Assembly (NCBI GenBank): GCA_958510875.1
Contig: OY294067.1
Location: forward strand, 192,145,322 to 192,209,321
Length of the DNA stretch: 64,000 bases
Source: Endomychus coccineus
Taxonomy: Eukaryota; Arthropoda; Insecta; Coleoptera; Endomychidae
Reading direction: 5' to 3'
The first letter of the stretch is position 1, and each line of letters starts with the position of its first letter. Below are positions 9,379-20,500 of this stretch, piece after piece. The notes beneath the pieces are model-generated. The model had not been told where the DNA came from, made no database searches, and saw nothing but the letters and a program-made list of their open reading frames with translations. The translations under genes were made by a program, and so were the position numbers.

Positions 9379-9873
9379 TTATTTATTCAAATGGTAAATA
9401 GCTTTCTTCACATTTTTAACAAACATTTTCAATAATAACACTGATAAAGAAGATAAAATAACATACAAAATTGCGAAAATTTTAGGGATTTCTTCTTCTA
9501 TTGCAGATGATGTGAGTGTAGATGTCTTTTGAACGAGATGTGGTAAACATGATGATTGTCGGATCATTTGCCATTCAGCCATATCCCCCTCACTTCGATC
9601 GAAGAATAAGAGTTTAAGTTTATAATGTATGGTTGTACGATTGTCTTGTGGGATGTTAAATGTGAATACCTCCAATTGGTTATCGTTGATTTTTTGAAAA
9701 TTCATCGGAATCCATTCGGTACGGTTACACTCCCCACCACCACCGCCGACATCCTTCAGACAAATATAGATGCGTTCAACGTGTTGGGGAACGTTCGCGT
9801 ATAGAATACCATTCAGAATTGTGGTTAGAATCACAAAATTTGTTTTTAACACCCCCACTCCCATCATCCTCAC
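9379..9873 (-). CDS. Single-pass membrane protein of the Polinton fragment
   Basis: 164-residue complete frame of unknown function. Residues about 10-28 (KTNFVILTTILNGILYANV) could be a signal-like hydrophobic start. A glycine run with CLKDVGGGGGECNRTEW contains one NRT sequon and a second lies near PQDNRTT. Residues 130-152 (FAILYVILSSLSVLLLKMF) form a clear transmembrane helix, followed by a basic cytosolic tail (KNVKKAIYHLNK). The layout (ectodomain with glycosylation sites, C-terminal anchor) fits a type I membrane protein. It overlaps the upstream minus-strand pseudogene by about 100 bases in another frame. It could be a virion membrane or host-interaction protein; that is inference from context only. 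Confidence 0.55.
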   Translation of the reverse strand: MRMMGVGVLKTNFVILTTILNGILYANVPQHVERIYICLKDVGGGGGECNRTEWIPMNFQKINDNQLEVFTFNIPQDNRTTIHYKLKLLFFDRSEGDMAEWQMIRQSSCLPHLVQKTSTLTSSAIEEEIPKIFAILYVILSSLSVLLLKMFVKNVKKAIYHLNK

Positions 9874-10326
9874 TTTCTACACTTAATTTGTTCAGCAGTC
9901 TTATAACTTTAATTTTATCTGCGTGAAAATCCAAGTCACTTCTTAGTTTATGAACTTTTTCCACGAATTCGCAAAGTCTGCGTGTGTATGATATATGCAT
10001 AATGTTTGATGCAATATGATTTTTCCCATTCTTCTATGTTTATATTTGAACTGACCTTCTATATTCATATCGATTATTTTCCAATCTTCTGGAGGTGGAT
10101 CGAAATCTCCTCCGAAATAGAAAATATCAGCATATGCCCAATCGGTCGAGGCCCCCACAAGGAAAGTTACGAATTCTCCGGCGATTATCCAATTTTTGGA
10201 TGGTAATTGTAAATCTTCGAGGATTTCCATCAAATTCGGAGGACATACGCTTATTACGAATTTCTTCGCATCGTACACGGTGGTAAGCACACTATGAATA
10301 AAACTGTTGTATAATCGAGGAGACAT
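9776..10326 (-). pseudogene. Polinton-linked unknown protein, frameshifted
   Basis: The frame starts at 10326 (MSPRLYNSFIHSV; a longer in-frame version starts at 10377) and runs to 9943. A second frame, covering 10000 down to 9776, continues the likely original protein (RRLCEFVEKVHKLRSDLDFH). The switch lies near 9985-10005, consistent with a single indel. The block NWIIAGEFVTFLVG followed by YADIFYFGGDF vaguely recalls a nucleotidyltransferase strand-turn-acidic motif, but the acidic pattern is not clean, so I do not assign it. It ends overlapping the membrane-protein gene. Gene order and similar base composition suggest it belongs to the same Polinton fragment as the capsid copy at 7571. 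Confidence 0.5.
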
Positions 10327-10430
10327 TATCACGAACTGAGTTCGATTTTGTTGGAGCAGTCGCACACAACAACACACTCGCGCATGTCAAGCTATTGACT
10401 CTTTCAACCAAAAATATACAATCAAAACTA

Positions 10431-10571
10431 AATGGTATTCTTGCGGGTGAGAGATAAGAGGTCGATCGAACTGGTAAGTATACATGTAAAATAATGAAAT
10501 CATGAACTTTTCAGATAAAAAATGACGTGGGTTCGGATCCCTCTCAATCTTTCTCACCAAAGAATACCATT
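10431..10571. repeat. Imperfect 25-bp inverted repeat enclosing ~90 bp
   Basis: 'aatggtattcttgcgggtga' begins at 10431 and its imperfect reverse complement ends at 10571. The enclosed DNA includes 'gggttcggatccc' (10529-10541 region), which resembles a tRNA B box, but no cloverleaf fits. It may be a small MITE or a hairpin at the end of the Polinton fragment. Confidence 0.5.
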
Positions 10572-10586
10572 TTTTTTAATTTGATG

Positions 10587-11415
10587 TACACGTCGTAGAC
10601 GTTATGATCGATTCACAACCGCGTGACAGACGCCACGTTGAAGACCCACGTGACAGACACCTCGAGACGTGACAGATGCCATGTCACCTCGTCCTGCGTG
10701 ACAGACACCTCGGTGATGTAACACGCCATGACACCTCGTTGACCGCCTCGTGACAGACGCCATGGAACCTCGTTGATAGCCGCCATGACAGACGCCATGA
10801 CACCGAAGGATCACGTGATAGCTGACATGACACCACGTGTCTAGGACCTCTCTTACAAACAAACTGTATATACAACATAACACACTCTTTACAAACATCC
10901 TGTATATACATTCAAACAATAATTACAAACACCAAATGCCAATCGTCAACAGATAGCACGACACCTCGTGACAGACGCCATGACACCTCGTTGATAGCCG
11001 AAGGATCACGTGACAGACGCCATGACACCGAAGGTTCACGTGATAGCTGCCATGACACCACGTGTCTTGGACCTCTCTTACAAACAACCTGTATATACAA
11101 CATAACACACTCTTTACAAACATCCTGTATATACATTCAAACAATAATTACAAACACCGAATGTCAATCGTCAGCACAAACCGAGTAACTCACAATCACT
11201 GATAACGCTATCTAGCCGATAACGTTATCTACCTGATAACACTAATTACACACACTGGATGCCCATCCGGGTGACTCACAATCACCGATAACGCTATCTA
11301 GCCGATAACGTTATCTACCCGATAACACACATCGCCAGCACAGACCGGAAGTGGAGACCTGATAATTACAAACATCGGAGCACAGACCGGAAGTGACGTC
11401 ACACTTCCTGGTCCA
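10587..11415. repeat. Minisatellite/duplication block rich in CGTGACAGACGCCATGACACC-type units
   Basis: Degenerate tandem units around 'cgtgacagacgccatgacac' fill 10610-10830 and 10960-11050. A larger segment of about 150 bp (starting 'caccgaagg.tcacgtgata', ending 'caatcgtca') occurs at 10801-10950 and again at 11026-11175, a period of 225 bp. A third unit, 'gataacgctatctagccgat' followed by the perfect palindrome GATAACGTTATC, occurs at about 11200-11241 and 11285-11327. GC content is higher than in the neighbours. Long frames across it are repeat artefacts. Confidence 0.8.
11387..11411. repeat. 25-bp palindrome containing CRE and ETS-like motifs
   Basis: 'ccggaagtgacgtcac' followed by 'acttcctgg' is an imperfect palindrome whose centre TGACGTCA matches a CRE and whose arms match GGAAGT ETS-type sites. 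A half copy (accggaagtgg) lies at 11344-11354. No gene start follows directly, so a regulatory role is unproven. Confidence 0.5.
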
Positions 11416-12222
11416 AAGATAGCCCACTGTATCTACTGTTAAGTAATCCGCTAATTGTTCACGAATTAGTTTAGCGTCTGTAGGTGGTCTTCTAGGAATA
11501 TTTCTTGAGGGAAATGAAGAAATCATAGTCTCATTATTTATAGTTCTATACGTTCCTGTTACAAGTCTTCCTTCTACTTCTGTGTCGAATGATCCATTTG
11601 GTGTATACAGGGAACGGGAAGTGGAGCTTTTTCTTAAGAAATTATGTAAATGAGCTGCTGTCATTACAATAAACGTAGCTTTTTCGGGAGGTAACAACAT
11701 GGGTTTTCGAAGTACTCTAAAAATTGAGGATGCAATACCAAATACATTCTCTACGACTCTTCTAGCACGAGACAATCTATAATTAAAGATTCTTTGCTTC
11801 GACCCTTTAGGATGTAAACCCGAAATCTGTTTCATCAGTGTCTCAGCTAGAGCAAAAGCCTCGTCTCCAATAAGGAAATAAGGAATTTCGCATTGTCTTC
11901 CATCCAGTGGTTCTGCAGGCGGCAACGTTAATTCATTTATCTGTAGTTTTTTATACTGTGAACAATTTTTAAAGATGCCACCATCCGAAATTCGCCCCTG
12001 ACCTCCAATATCGACGTACAGAAAGTTTTAATTAGCATCTACTAATGCAAAGAGAACTAGGTATACTAAATGTGGATTTGTAATTAAAAAATTCGCTGCC
12101 CCTGTTTATTGGTGCTTGCAAAATGACGTGTTTTCCATCTAGAGAGCACCAAGGCAATGTGGAAAGTTATATTATTGAATTGTTTTGCCACTTCCAACCA
12201 TCCTTCTGATGTGGTTGGTATC
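11415..12222 (-). pseudogene. PIF/Harbinger (HARBI1-like) transposase relic
   Basis: DDE transposase of the Harbinger superfamily, read on the minus strand. From the right there is a polypyrimidine tract and AG at about 12222, a good 3' splice site, then IPTTSEGWLEVAKQF, CLGAL with the first catalytic D next to it, [42 protein letters not shown] (second D) and RRVVENVFG (E). Lesions are a CT duplication at the first D (about 12138), a frame change before [10 protein letters not shown] and a TAA just after it. The 3' part is open from 11925 down to the satellite DNA at about 11415, where the true C-terminus is lost. The N-terminal exon is not found. Assignment rests on motif order. Confidence 0.8.
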
Positions 12223-12349
12223 TGTAAAAAAAAAAGTCTGCTATAGTGTTGCGAATCTCATATGTTTATTTTATTTAATTGTTTAATATCATAAAACATA
12301 TCATAATTGCAGATTGACAACAAAGGAGAAGAAATAATAAATAAAACTA

Positions 12350-12573
12350 CCGAAATCTAGTCCAAAATCGCATAGCCAGACCTAGTTTAATTTTTTCGTT
12401 TATTTGTTAGTTAACAAATTGTTTATTAACAAATGAAATAAACAATTCATTGCAATTATATTACCGATTTCGTGTTCATCGAGTTGAAAATATCCGAAAT
12501 CGAGTCCAATATCACATAACCAGACCTAATTTCATTTTTTCTTTTATTTGTTAATTAACAAATTGTTTATGAA
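12350..12573. repeat. Imperfect ~85-bp direct repeat, period ~140 bp
   Basis: 'ccgaaatctagtccaaaatc', 'ccagacctagtttaat' and 'gttaacaaattgtttat' at about 12350-12433 recur with scattered changes at about 12492-12573. No coding potential is seen from 12230 to 13000 apart from this. Confidence 0.7.
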
Positions 12574-13099
12574 CATTGAGTAAGCTTTGTGAACCTTTGT
12601 TTATTACTTTAACACTTGAAAATATTCAATTACCTACTTGCTTTAAAACCTCTACTTTTTAATTTTTTTCTTATAATGCTCTGAGACACGCATTTGTTTA
12701 ACACTAATTATTGTTCATTAACAATATAAACAATAAGTCCGAAAAATAAACCCCGCACTTTGTTCTAGACATCATTACGAAGAAAATGAGCCCTCACAGA
12801 TCAAAATCGGCTCATAAGAAAAAAATTTTAAATATTCAGGTCGATTTTGGACTTCATTTACTGGACTAAATATGTGACTTTTCTAAGATATTTGTGATTA
12901 AATTTTGACATTCAATGGGAGGGATATTTGAAAACATATTAGAAACATCAAAGGATACCAACATACCGCTGTTAGGTATAATTTTTGCTTTTATCGAATT
13001 TGCGAGTTCAACAGAGTTTTTTACTGCAAATTTGGGTTTGAAATGACATATATTTTTGAAAAAGGAATTAAGTTTTTCGGAAAGTTTGTGTGTGGGGCT

Positions 13100-13250
13100 A
13101 TTGATAGTAGTAGTATCTTATGTTGAAGAAATCCCTCCACCCCAGAAACGTAAAATGTGATGTACAAGAATGGTTGAGTAAGAATAATATACATTATGAT
13201 GACATATTCTTGCAACCAAAGTTGTTCAACTTCGTAAAAATTAATAATTC
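13100..13250 (+). pseudogene. Possible Tc1/IS630-like transposase fragment
   Basis: Across a frameshift near 13155 the plus strand reads VEEIPPPQKRK and then CDVQEWLSKNNIHYDD and LQPKLFNFVK. This resembles the helical insert (a 'WL..KNI.....' motif then 'L..LV') that I recall between the second and third catalytic residues of some insect IS630/Tc1-type transposases. No catalytic motif is visible, so the call is weak. 13260-13610 shows nothing recognisable. Confidence 0.35.
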
Positions 13251-13614
13251 AATATACATAGCTATGTTAATTGAATGATATGTGCATCGAGTACTTAGTA
13301 TATCCCCTTAATATTACATTTTCAACTCAATTGAACACATCTGGGTTATAACGAAAAGCTAGTACAGGGATCACGTTGGTACATATGGTAATTCGAAAAG
13401 TAACACCGGATTCATGGGCAAAGACTGCACGACATACTGATAAATAGGGTAATTTTGTGTTATTGTTAATGTGTAATATTTAAAAAAAACTGTATAATTT
13501 AAGCAGGAGAAGGAAATGTATTATATCAATCTGGTTGTACAGATATTGATTTAAAGCTAAGAAGATTGATTCTTAAATATGTATCTAAAACATTTAGTTA
13601 TCGGAAGTAGTACT

Positions 13615-13741
<127 letters not shown>

Positions 13742-14095
13742 GACTTTACCGTTTTCAAACAGTGCCTTTACCATAATGTCTATGTTTTTTAAGATTATCG
13801 TAACAAGTACGACGTTTTATAATCTCCACAGAAATTCTCTCTGTGGCAATATATTTTCTCGATCGCTGTTCGGAGTTATTGCTAATTAGCTCTTACTGAT
13901 TCCAACTGATGTCTTAGGACTCTTATATAGCTATGCTATGACTCGGCGTCAAAGAGGTCTGTTGGTTTTCTTTGTCATACTTCATGAAATCATTCCGACA
14001 AAATCAATAAAGTTTTATGAATGAGATGTTGCGTGTCCTTAGGATAGTCTATGAAATATATCATATATTTTCTCTCAGGATAATCTATTATGTTA

Positions 14096-14133
14096 GTTTT
14101 ATACATGGTCGTATGTACGACCGTGGTTTTATA
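14096..14133. mobile_element. 22-bp stump of a P-like element with 8-bp target duplication
   Basis: GTTTTATA at 14096-14103 and again at 14126-14133 flank CATGGTCGTA joined to TGTACGACCGTG. These two halves are the two terminal-repeat ends of the element at 34831-35425 (which begins with ACGGTCGTACATACAG and ends with GTATGTACGACCGTG). Nearly the whole element appears to have been deleted, leaving only its tips inside an intact 8-bp duplication. Confidence 0.8.
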
Positions 14134-14447
14134 TAATTAGATATATGGTATACATAATATCTATGCATTAATGTCATGGCATTGCTGTCATTGTCATTCC
14201 TAACATCCTAACCTTTTCTATTTATTTCCATATTCTTAAGTTCTGTAAAGTGTAAACACATTATATGTAAGTGGAAGTCTAATTCTATTGTGAGTAGTTT
14301 GAGACCCCATCTTAGCATAAGGAACATTACAGAAGCTGAGTTATCAACAAAACTGATGTTGATGCATTCTTATTATTGACTATAATAAGTAAAATATGAA
14401 AAACCTGATCTGATTTAATATTGTTTCTAGAAAAACACTGCCTTAAA
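14134..14447. other. 5' flank of the C9orf78-like gene
   Basis: No frame or repeat is recognised. A splice-acceptor-like 'ttgtttctag' lies at 14421-14430, 17 bases before the ATG, so the first coding exon may follow a 5'-UTR intron. The transcription start cannot be placed. Confidence 0.3.
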
Positions 14448-14575
14448 ATGAGTAACATCCCAGAAGAGAAAACTGTTGATTTGGGAAAGATAATCTTCAA
14501 ACGCAAAGTAAGAAAACCATTGCGAACAAGAGTAAAATCTGAAACTGATAGTGAAGATGATGCCATGCTAGTTAG
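14448..14575 (+). CDS. C9orf78: C9orf78-like gene, coding exon 1
   Basis: ATG at 14448 and the donor AG|GTACAA at 14575/14576. It encodes MSNIPEEKTVDLGKIIFKRK, a basic segment and TDSEDDAMLV, ending with two bases of a split codon. The basic-then-acidic layout matches the start of Tls1-family proteins, and the phase matches exon 2, which is what links it across 16.7 kb. Weaker than the other exons because the N-terminus of the family is poorly conserved. Confidence 0.8.
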
Positions 14576-17500
14576 GTACAAATTTTGATTTGGAAAATAT
14601 TCAGTTTTTTAATATTTTAATTTGCAAACTGCAATATAACTGGCAGATTTACTTATCACTTTAGTGCATGTGAAATCTATTCATAATAATAATAATAACG
14701 TTCATCGCTCATATTTAAAAATGGTTAATTTACCATTTTGAATAAAGGGAGGTAGAAAAAATTCATATACTTACATAATTTGCAGACATTAGCTGATATC
14801 TAATGAAGAAAGATCCATTTTCATGTTTAAGTTGTTTTCTTGTTATTCTGAGAAACTATAATTATCAATTACTACATTTGATTTCTTTAGGTACGTATTT
14901 CAACAGTTGCAGTTCAATAATGGATATTAGTTCACTAGATACATTTTAGATTAAATTTCAAAGGTAAATTTAGGTGACATTTAAGTATTATTGAAAATCC
15001 ATTTTCTCAACATATTTTTTCGTATAAATTTGTATGCTTCTTAACTTAGCAACTTGACCTGAATTCATTTCTCGACTGTTGCCAATGGAAAATTAATATC
15101 TGTATGTATCTAAAACATATATCCTATCAGGATAATCGAGTTCGTCCACAACATTCGACCCATGGGATTACTTTATGTTTATTATTAAACAATGTTCAGA
15201 GCTAAAAACATACACTAGAAATACACAATCATAAATAGCAGTAAATAACTCATTTACAAACATTATGCTTCATAATGATTTAGATTACAATTTTGAAATT
15301 ATGTTGGAAAAATAATAATATGCTATGCACTTTATGAAAATCAATTTATCAAGTGGCTTATTTGAGATTATTTTGAGATATGTAATTTCAAGATAGTTTA
15401 TCTCACAAACAACAACACCGTTCAGCAACTTATGCAAAAAGAAAAGAAGAGATTTTTGTTTACATAATTCCAAGCATTCAATACCAGCAAGTTTTATTCT
15501 TATTTCATATGTTACATTTTTATATGGAAAGCTCAATTTCCAAAGCAGAAACTTGACAAACATATTTTGCACCCTTTCTAAGCGTTTTTTATGACAGTCA
15601 TACGATGGAGACCATATTGTGGAATTGTACTCCAGTAAACTATGAACTAAACAGTTATAAACTGACAAATTCTATCACAGTTTCGTCTCTAAGAAACCAA
15701 CATTCTGAAAGCTTTAATGATAATGTTATCTATATGTTTCTTAAAACAAAATCACTGTCGAATGTAAAACCTAAATCGTTCATAGTTGCAACCGATTCTA
15801 GATGTTAGTATTTTGTACTCATATATCACAGGTTCATGTAGTTTATAAAAACGTATCTCTTTGCATTTTGAAAAATTAAGCTTCAGAATATTATCACTGC
15901 ATCATTTAACTAGTTTGTTGAGATCACACAGCATATCAATTTTGTGTACATTCCACAACTGCTACAAGTTTCAAGTCATCTATGTACAACAAGCATTTTC
16001 AAAATTTGAAAACTGTTACATCATTTATAAATAAAAAAAAAGAGGATTGGGCCAATATGTGAGGTACCCCAGATAAGACAGTAACTTCATGCGACATTAT
16101 CCCATACAATTTCACACATTGACGACGATCTTCTAACTATGACTTTTATTCAGCTGAGGTAATTGCCAATCACTCCAATTGCTTTTATTTTATTTAGTAA
16201 TAGAAGGTGGAAGGCACTATCAAAGGCTGTAGTAGTGGTAAAATTAATAGTTAGGTAATTAGGAGTAGAGCTATCGCAGTGGAATCGATAGGAATTGATT
16301 ATTAGCAGTAGACAGGGAAGTAAGGCATCAACAACTGTCTGACTATGTAGTTCCTACTCAATATACTAGTCAAAATGAACCAAGTAATTCTATTATTCAA
16401 CAAAACCCCTTCAATCACCATATGACAATCCTGCCAGCGCTGTTATAGTTCAGGCATTCTTCAAGCGGTCTAGTGATAAAAGTACCGAAAATATGGATAA
16501 TAACAAGCATATTCCATATACTCATTATAATTTTATCCCGAAGATTCGCCAGAATGACTACACTAGTTGTTCTTTCCATTTGTTCATTGCTTACTATATA
16601 TTTACAGCATTAGTTTTAACAGTTGTAACGGTTTTCTCCGCAATTATAGCTTAATATTCGCTTGACGTTCTGTTAAATACTTTACAAAAGATATTTTGAA
16701 CTTGTCGTTCAAACAAGTCCTATGTCCTCCTTTGTTATGGACCTACAATAACATAATTTTAATCTTAGCCTCCTCTTCTTTTTCCCTCGGCGCTTTCGAA
16801 GGATAAATAATCGCAACAAATATTATATGAATGCTTGCTTTCTTGTAAATTGGATAATTTGGTCAATATCTACCGATCAATATTGCCAACGTTTGTGAAA
16901 GCTCTTTCGCTATCAAGTGAAGAAAGAAAAGAACATCAATCACAGTGACAGTAATGTTAGCACTTTAGCAGGATATTCACTAGTGTTACCATTCTGTTAC
17001 AGCCAATGATAAAAGGTCGATTTTGTAATTTTCTTCATAGACCCATCAATGTGACTGAGTGATAATGGTACCAATGTTAGTGGATATATAAGACCTGTCT
17101 CAAAATCAATGTTATTTTTCACTGACATAACTAATAATCTTTTCAGCATCTATCTTTAAAACTTGACTTCCTCGATCTTGTTTTTCGAAAAAATCAATGA
17201 TCCAGCACTTTGGCCTCAGAATATTGTTTTCCGTCAGTTCCAGTTTGGTAGGCCAGTTCCTAGAGGCTTAGACCAAATTTTTTTGGAAATCGGACCCCTC
17301 CTGAATGATCCACTTTAACCAAGAGAAAAGGTGATTCAAAGGATTGCTGTGAATGGAAACAGTGATATTTCAATTTACTATGTTAGAGGTCTTAGGGTTA
17401 AAATCGATGATGCTCGACAGGCTATTGAATTATTACGCCGCTTTAGAGTCGCGGTTAACATAGCATATTTATTAGAAGCCTCATCCCTATTATAAAAGTA

Positions 17501-20500
17501 TTTTGGAGTGTTTACTTGATGGATTATTAAAATAAAACTTAACCTAGACCTGAAAGAATTAGAAAATATATGGAAAATAAACTTTGAGCTTCAAGTCAAT
17601 ATTATTAATCGATATTGGAACTGTTTCTTACTCATTGAGGAGTAATGACTTCGAAGGACCAGTGTATTTTGCTTGAGATAACACAAACTCCTTTTGTTGA
17701 ATAGAAAGCACTTGATAATTATAAATCTATATTACTATCAACAAACAACAAACAATAATGCTGAACAGGTTAGTTCTTAGACTATTTAGTATTTACATTT
17801 ACTTTCTGGATTGTCGTACCGATACCGAATATATAATGTTACTGCTTGAGTGCTTGCTGGCTACTCGAGACTCGCGGCTGGGGTAGTTTTCCCCCACCGT
17901 TCTACTATCATCTTGTACTTTAAGTACGCTCGTACTTAACATTCCGGGCGCCTTGAACCATCGGTTTAAAATTAATCGAACATTCACTTGAAACTCAATA
18001 TTAGCAACAAAAACTGTCCAGAATTACACGCTACATGAATATAAACTAAAAATAGCAATAAGAACTGGAATAATCTGATAACCATTGATTAGTCTTAATA
18101 AACACTAAATGTTGTAACAAAATGTACTTCACAAACATAGTTCCCTTATGTACCAGAAAATATATTATTCTATTGGGTTTTCGCCCATTGGTAGTAAGCA
18201 CAAAGTGCGCACTGCACGTTTCACCAATTTATTGTGAGTTTTCACTGATACCACTCTCACAAAACCGTCTTTTCCCGGGTGCACATCCACTATACGACCC
18301 CTCTTCCAACATAAGGGGGGTGTTGGATCCTTGAGTAATACCAGCGTACGGATTGTAGGTTGCGGCCCATGTTCTACCTGCCATTTGGAGCGTGGTTGGA
18401 GATGATTCAAATACTCCTTGGACCATCGTTGCCAAAAGTGTTGCCGCATTTGCTCCACATGCTGCATGATTAGTGGGGCTCCAATTAGAAAGTGGCCGGG
18501 TGTCAAAACCTCATCGTCGTTAGGATCTTCGTTTAAAGGAGCTAACGGCCTGGAGTTGAGGCAAGCCTCTATCCCTGTCAATAACGTATATAATTCCTCA
18601 TATGTTAAAACTATTTCGCCTAAAGTTCTTTTTAAATGAAATTTCGCAGACTTCACCCCGGCTTCCCAAAGTCCTCCAAAATGAGGAGCTCTTGGTGGTA
18701 TAAAGTGCCACTGAATGCCCTTATGGTGAACCTGATTTAAAACCTTGTCTCTAAATTCATCGCTTTGAAATAGTTCTTCTAATTCATTGTTCGCTCCCGT
18801 GAAGTTGGTAGCGTTATCAGAATAAATGTGTGATATTAGTCCTCGACGCGCAATGAATCTCTTTAATGCATTTAAAAAATTGTTCGTAGTTAAATCTCCC
18901 ACTAATTCGAGATGAATTGCCTTAGTGGAAAAACATACAAAAAGCGCCATGTAGGCCTTAGTTGTCCTTTTGTTTTTAATTTTACCGTCCTTAACTAGAT
19001 AAGCCCCGGCATAGTCTACACCTGTATTAAAAAAAGCTCTTGGAACGATTTCAGTTCTTGCAGCCGGTAAGTCGCTCATTCGGGGTGTGAATTCCATAGG
19101 TGTTAAACGAGAACAAACATAACAATTACGTATGACGTGTCGTACTTGATCGCGACCCGCCAATGGCCAAAATTTTAATCTAATTGACGCTAAGGTTGCG
19201 GTCGGCCCTGCATGCATTAAATTTTGATGTTCTTGAGCTATTATTAATTTGGAAATAGGTTGTCTAGGTAGTACAATTGGGTGTTTTTGGTTATAATTAA
19301 TATCTGCATTACGTAATCGCCCACCTACTCTTATTATCAAATCTTCATCCAGGAATGGATTCAAATTTTTTAATTTACTGCTCTTATTTACTAACTCTCT
19401 GTTGCCAAGTTCAGCCAATTCCCTTGAAAACTCTGTACCTTGTAACGTTTTTACTATATAAATGGTTGACTTGGACAACTCTCCCGGTTGTAACTGACCT
19501 GTTAACTTATTATTCCGACAATTATGAATAAATCGAAAAATTAAAGCCACGATGCGTTGTAATTTTTTATATGACGAGAATTTAGCAAAGTCTATTAATT
19601 GAAGCTTCTTAGTGTGACTGAAAAGTACCGTTCTTTTGATTTCTGGAATTTCAATTACTTCTGTCCGTGTTATAGGCCATAACCTTTTATCTTGTTGGAG
19701 CCATTTCGGCCCATGAAACCACATGCTACACTTACATAATTCTTGAGGTGACATTCCTCTAGAAATTATGTCCGCTGGATTGTCTTGTGATATCACGTGA
19801 TTCCAATTTTTGAAATTGCTTGATTAAATCTCGCTAACACGGTTGGCGACAAATATATTTAAATTTGATGGTAATTTCCTTAACCATGCTAAGACGATTG
19901 TGGAATCTGTCCACATGTATACGTTGTCAATTGCAATTTTAATGTCTTTTAGAACTGCCTTCATTAAGTTAGTTAATAACAATGCCGCGCATAGCTCTAA
20001 CCGCGGTACTGTTATAGTTTTCAGTGGTTCTACTCTCGATTTCGCACATAGTATATTGCAACGAACTCGGATATATCCGTTCGTTGGTATATGTACCGTT
20101 GGAGCTTTGTGTACGAACATAAATACTTGCACCATACGCCTTTTGGGACGCATCGGCAAATCCGTGAAGTTCAATCAGCTGATATGGGAAGTCGTTGATT
20201 ACGGATCTTAGAATTTTAATTGAGTTTAATGCAGGTAATTCTTGTAGTAATTGCTTCCACCTAACTGCCAATATGTCCGGAATTTTTTCGTCCCATCCTA
20301 ATTTCATTTCTCATAACGCTTGAATTATCAATTTTGCTTGAACTACTACCGGACCGACTAGATTTAAAGGGTCAAAGATTTTTGATGTGATAGACAGAAT
20401 TTTTCTTTTGGTATAATTCTCGCTCATATCATATTTTGATATTTCATACCTTAAACTGTCGTAATTGCAGTTCCAATATAAACCTAACGTTTTTGCATCT

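Noticed and set aside
10431..10571. Possible tRNA gene (gggttcggatccc B-box-like segment and a CCA-like end)
   Set aside because: The spacing from the T-arm-like segment to the outer stem is too long and no anticodon arm or A box fits; an inverted repeat explains the outer pairing.
10602..11144. Long overlapping minus-strand frames
   Set aside because: They lie entirely in tandem satellite units and repeat themselves with the 225-bp period; not coding.
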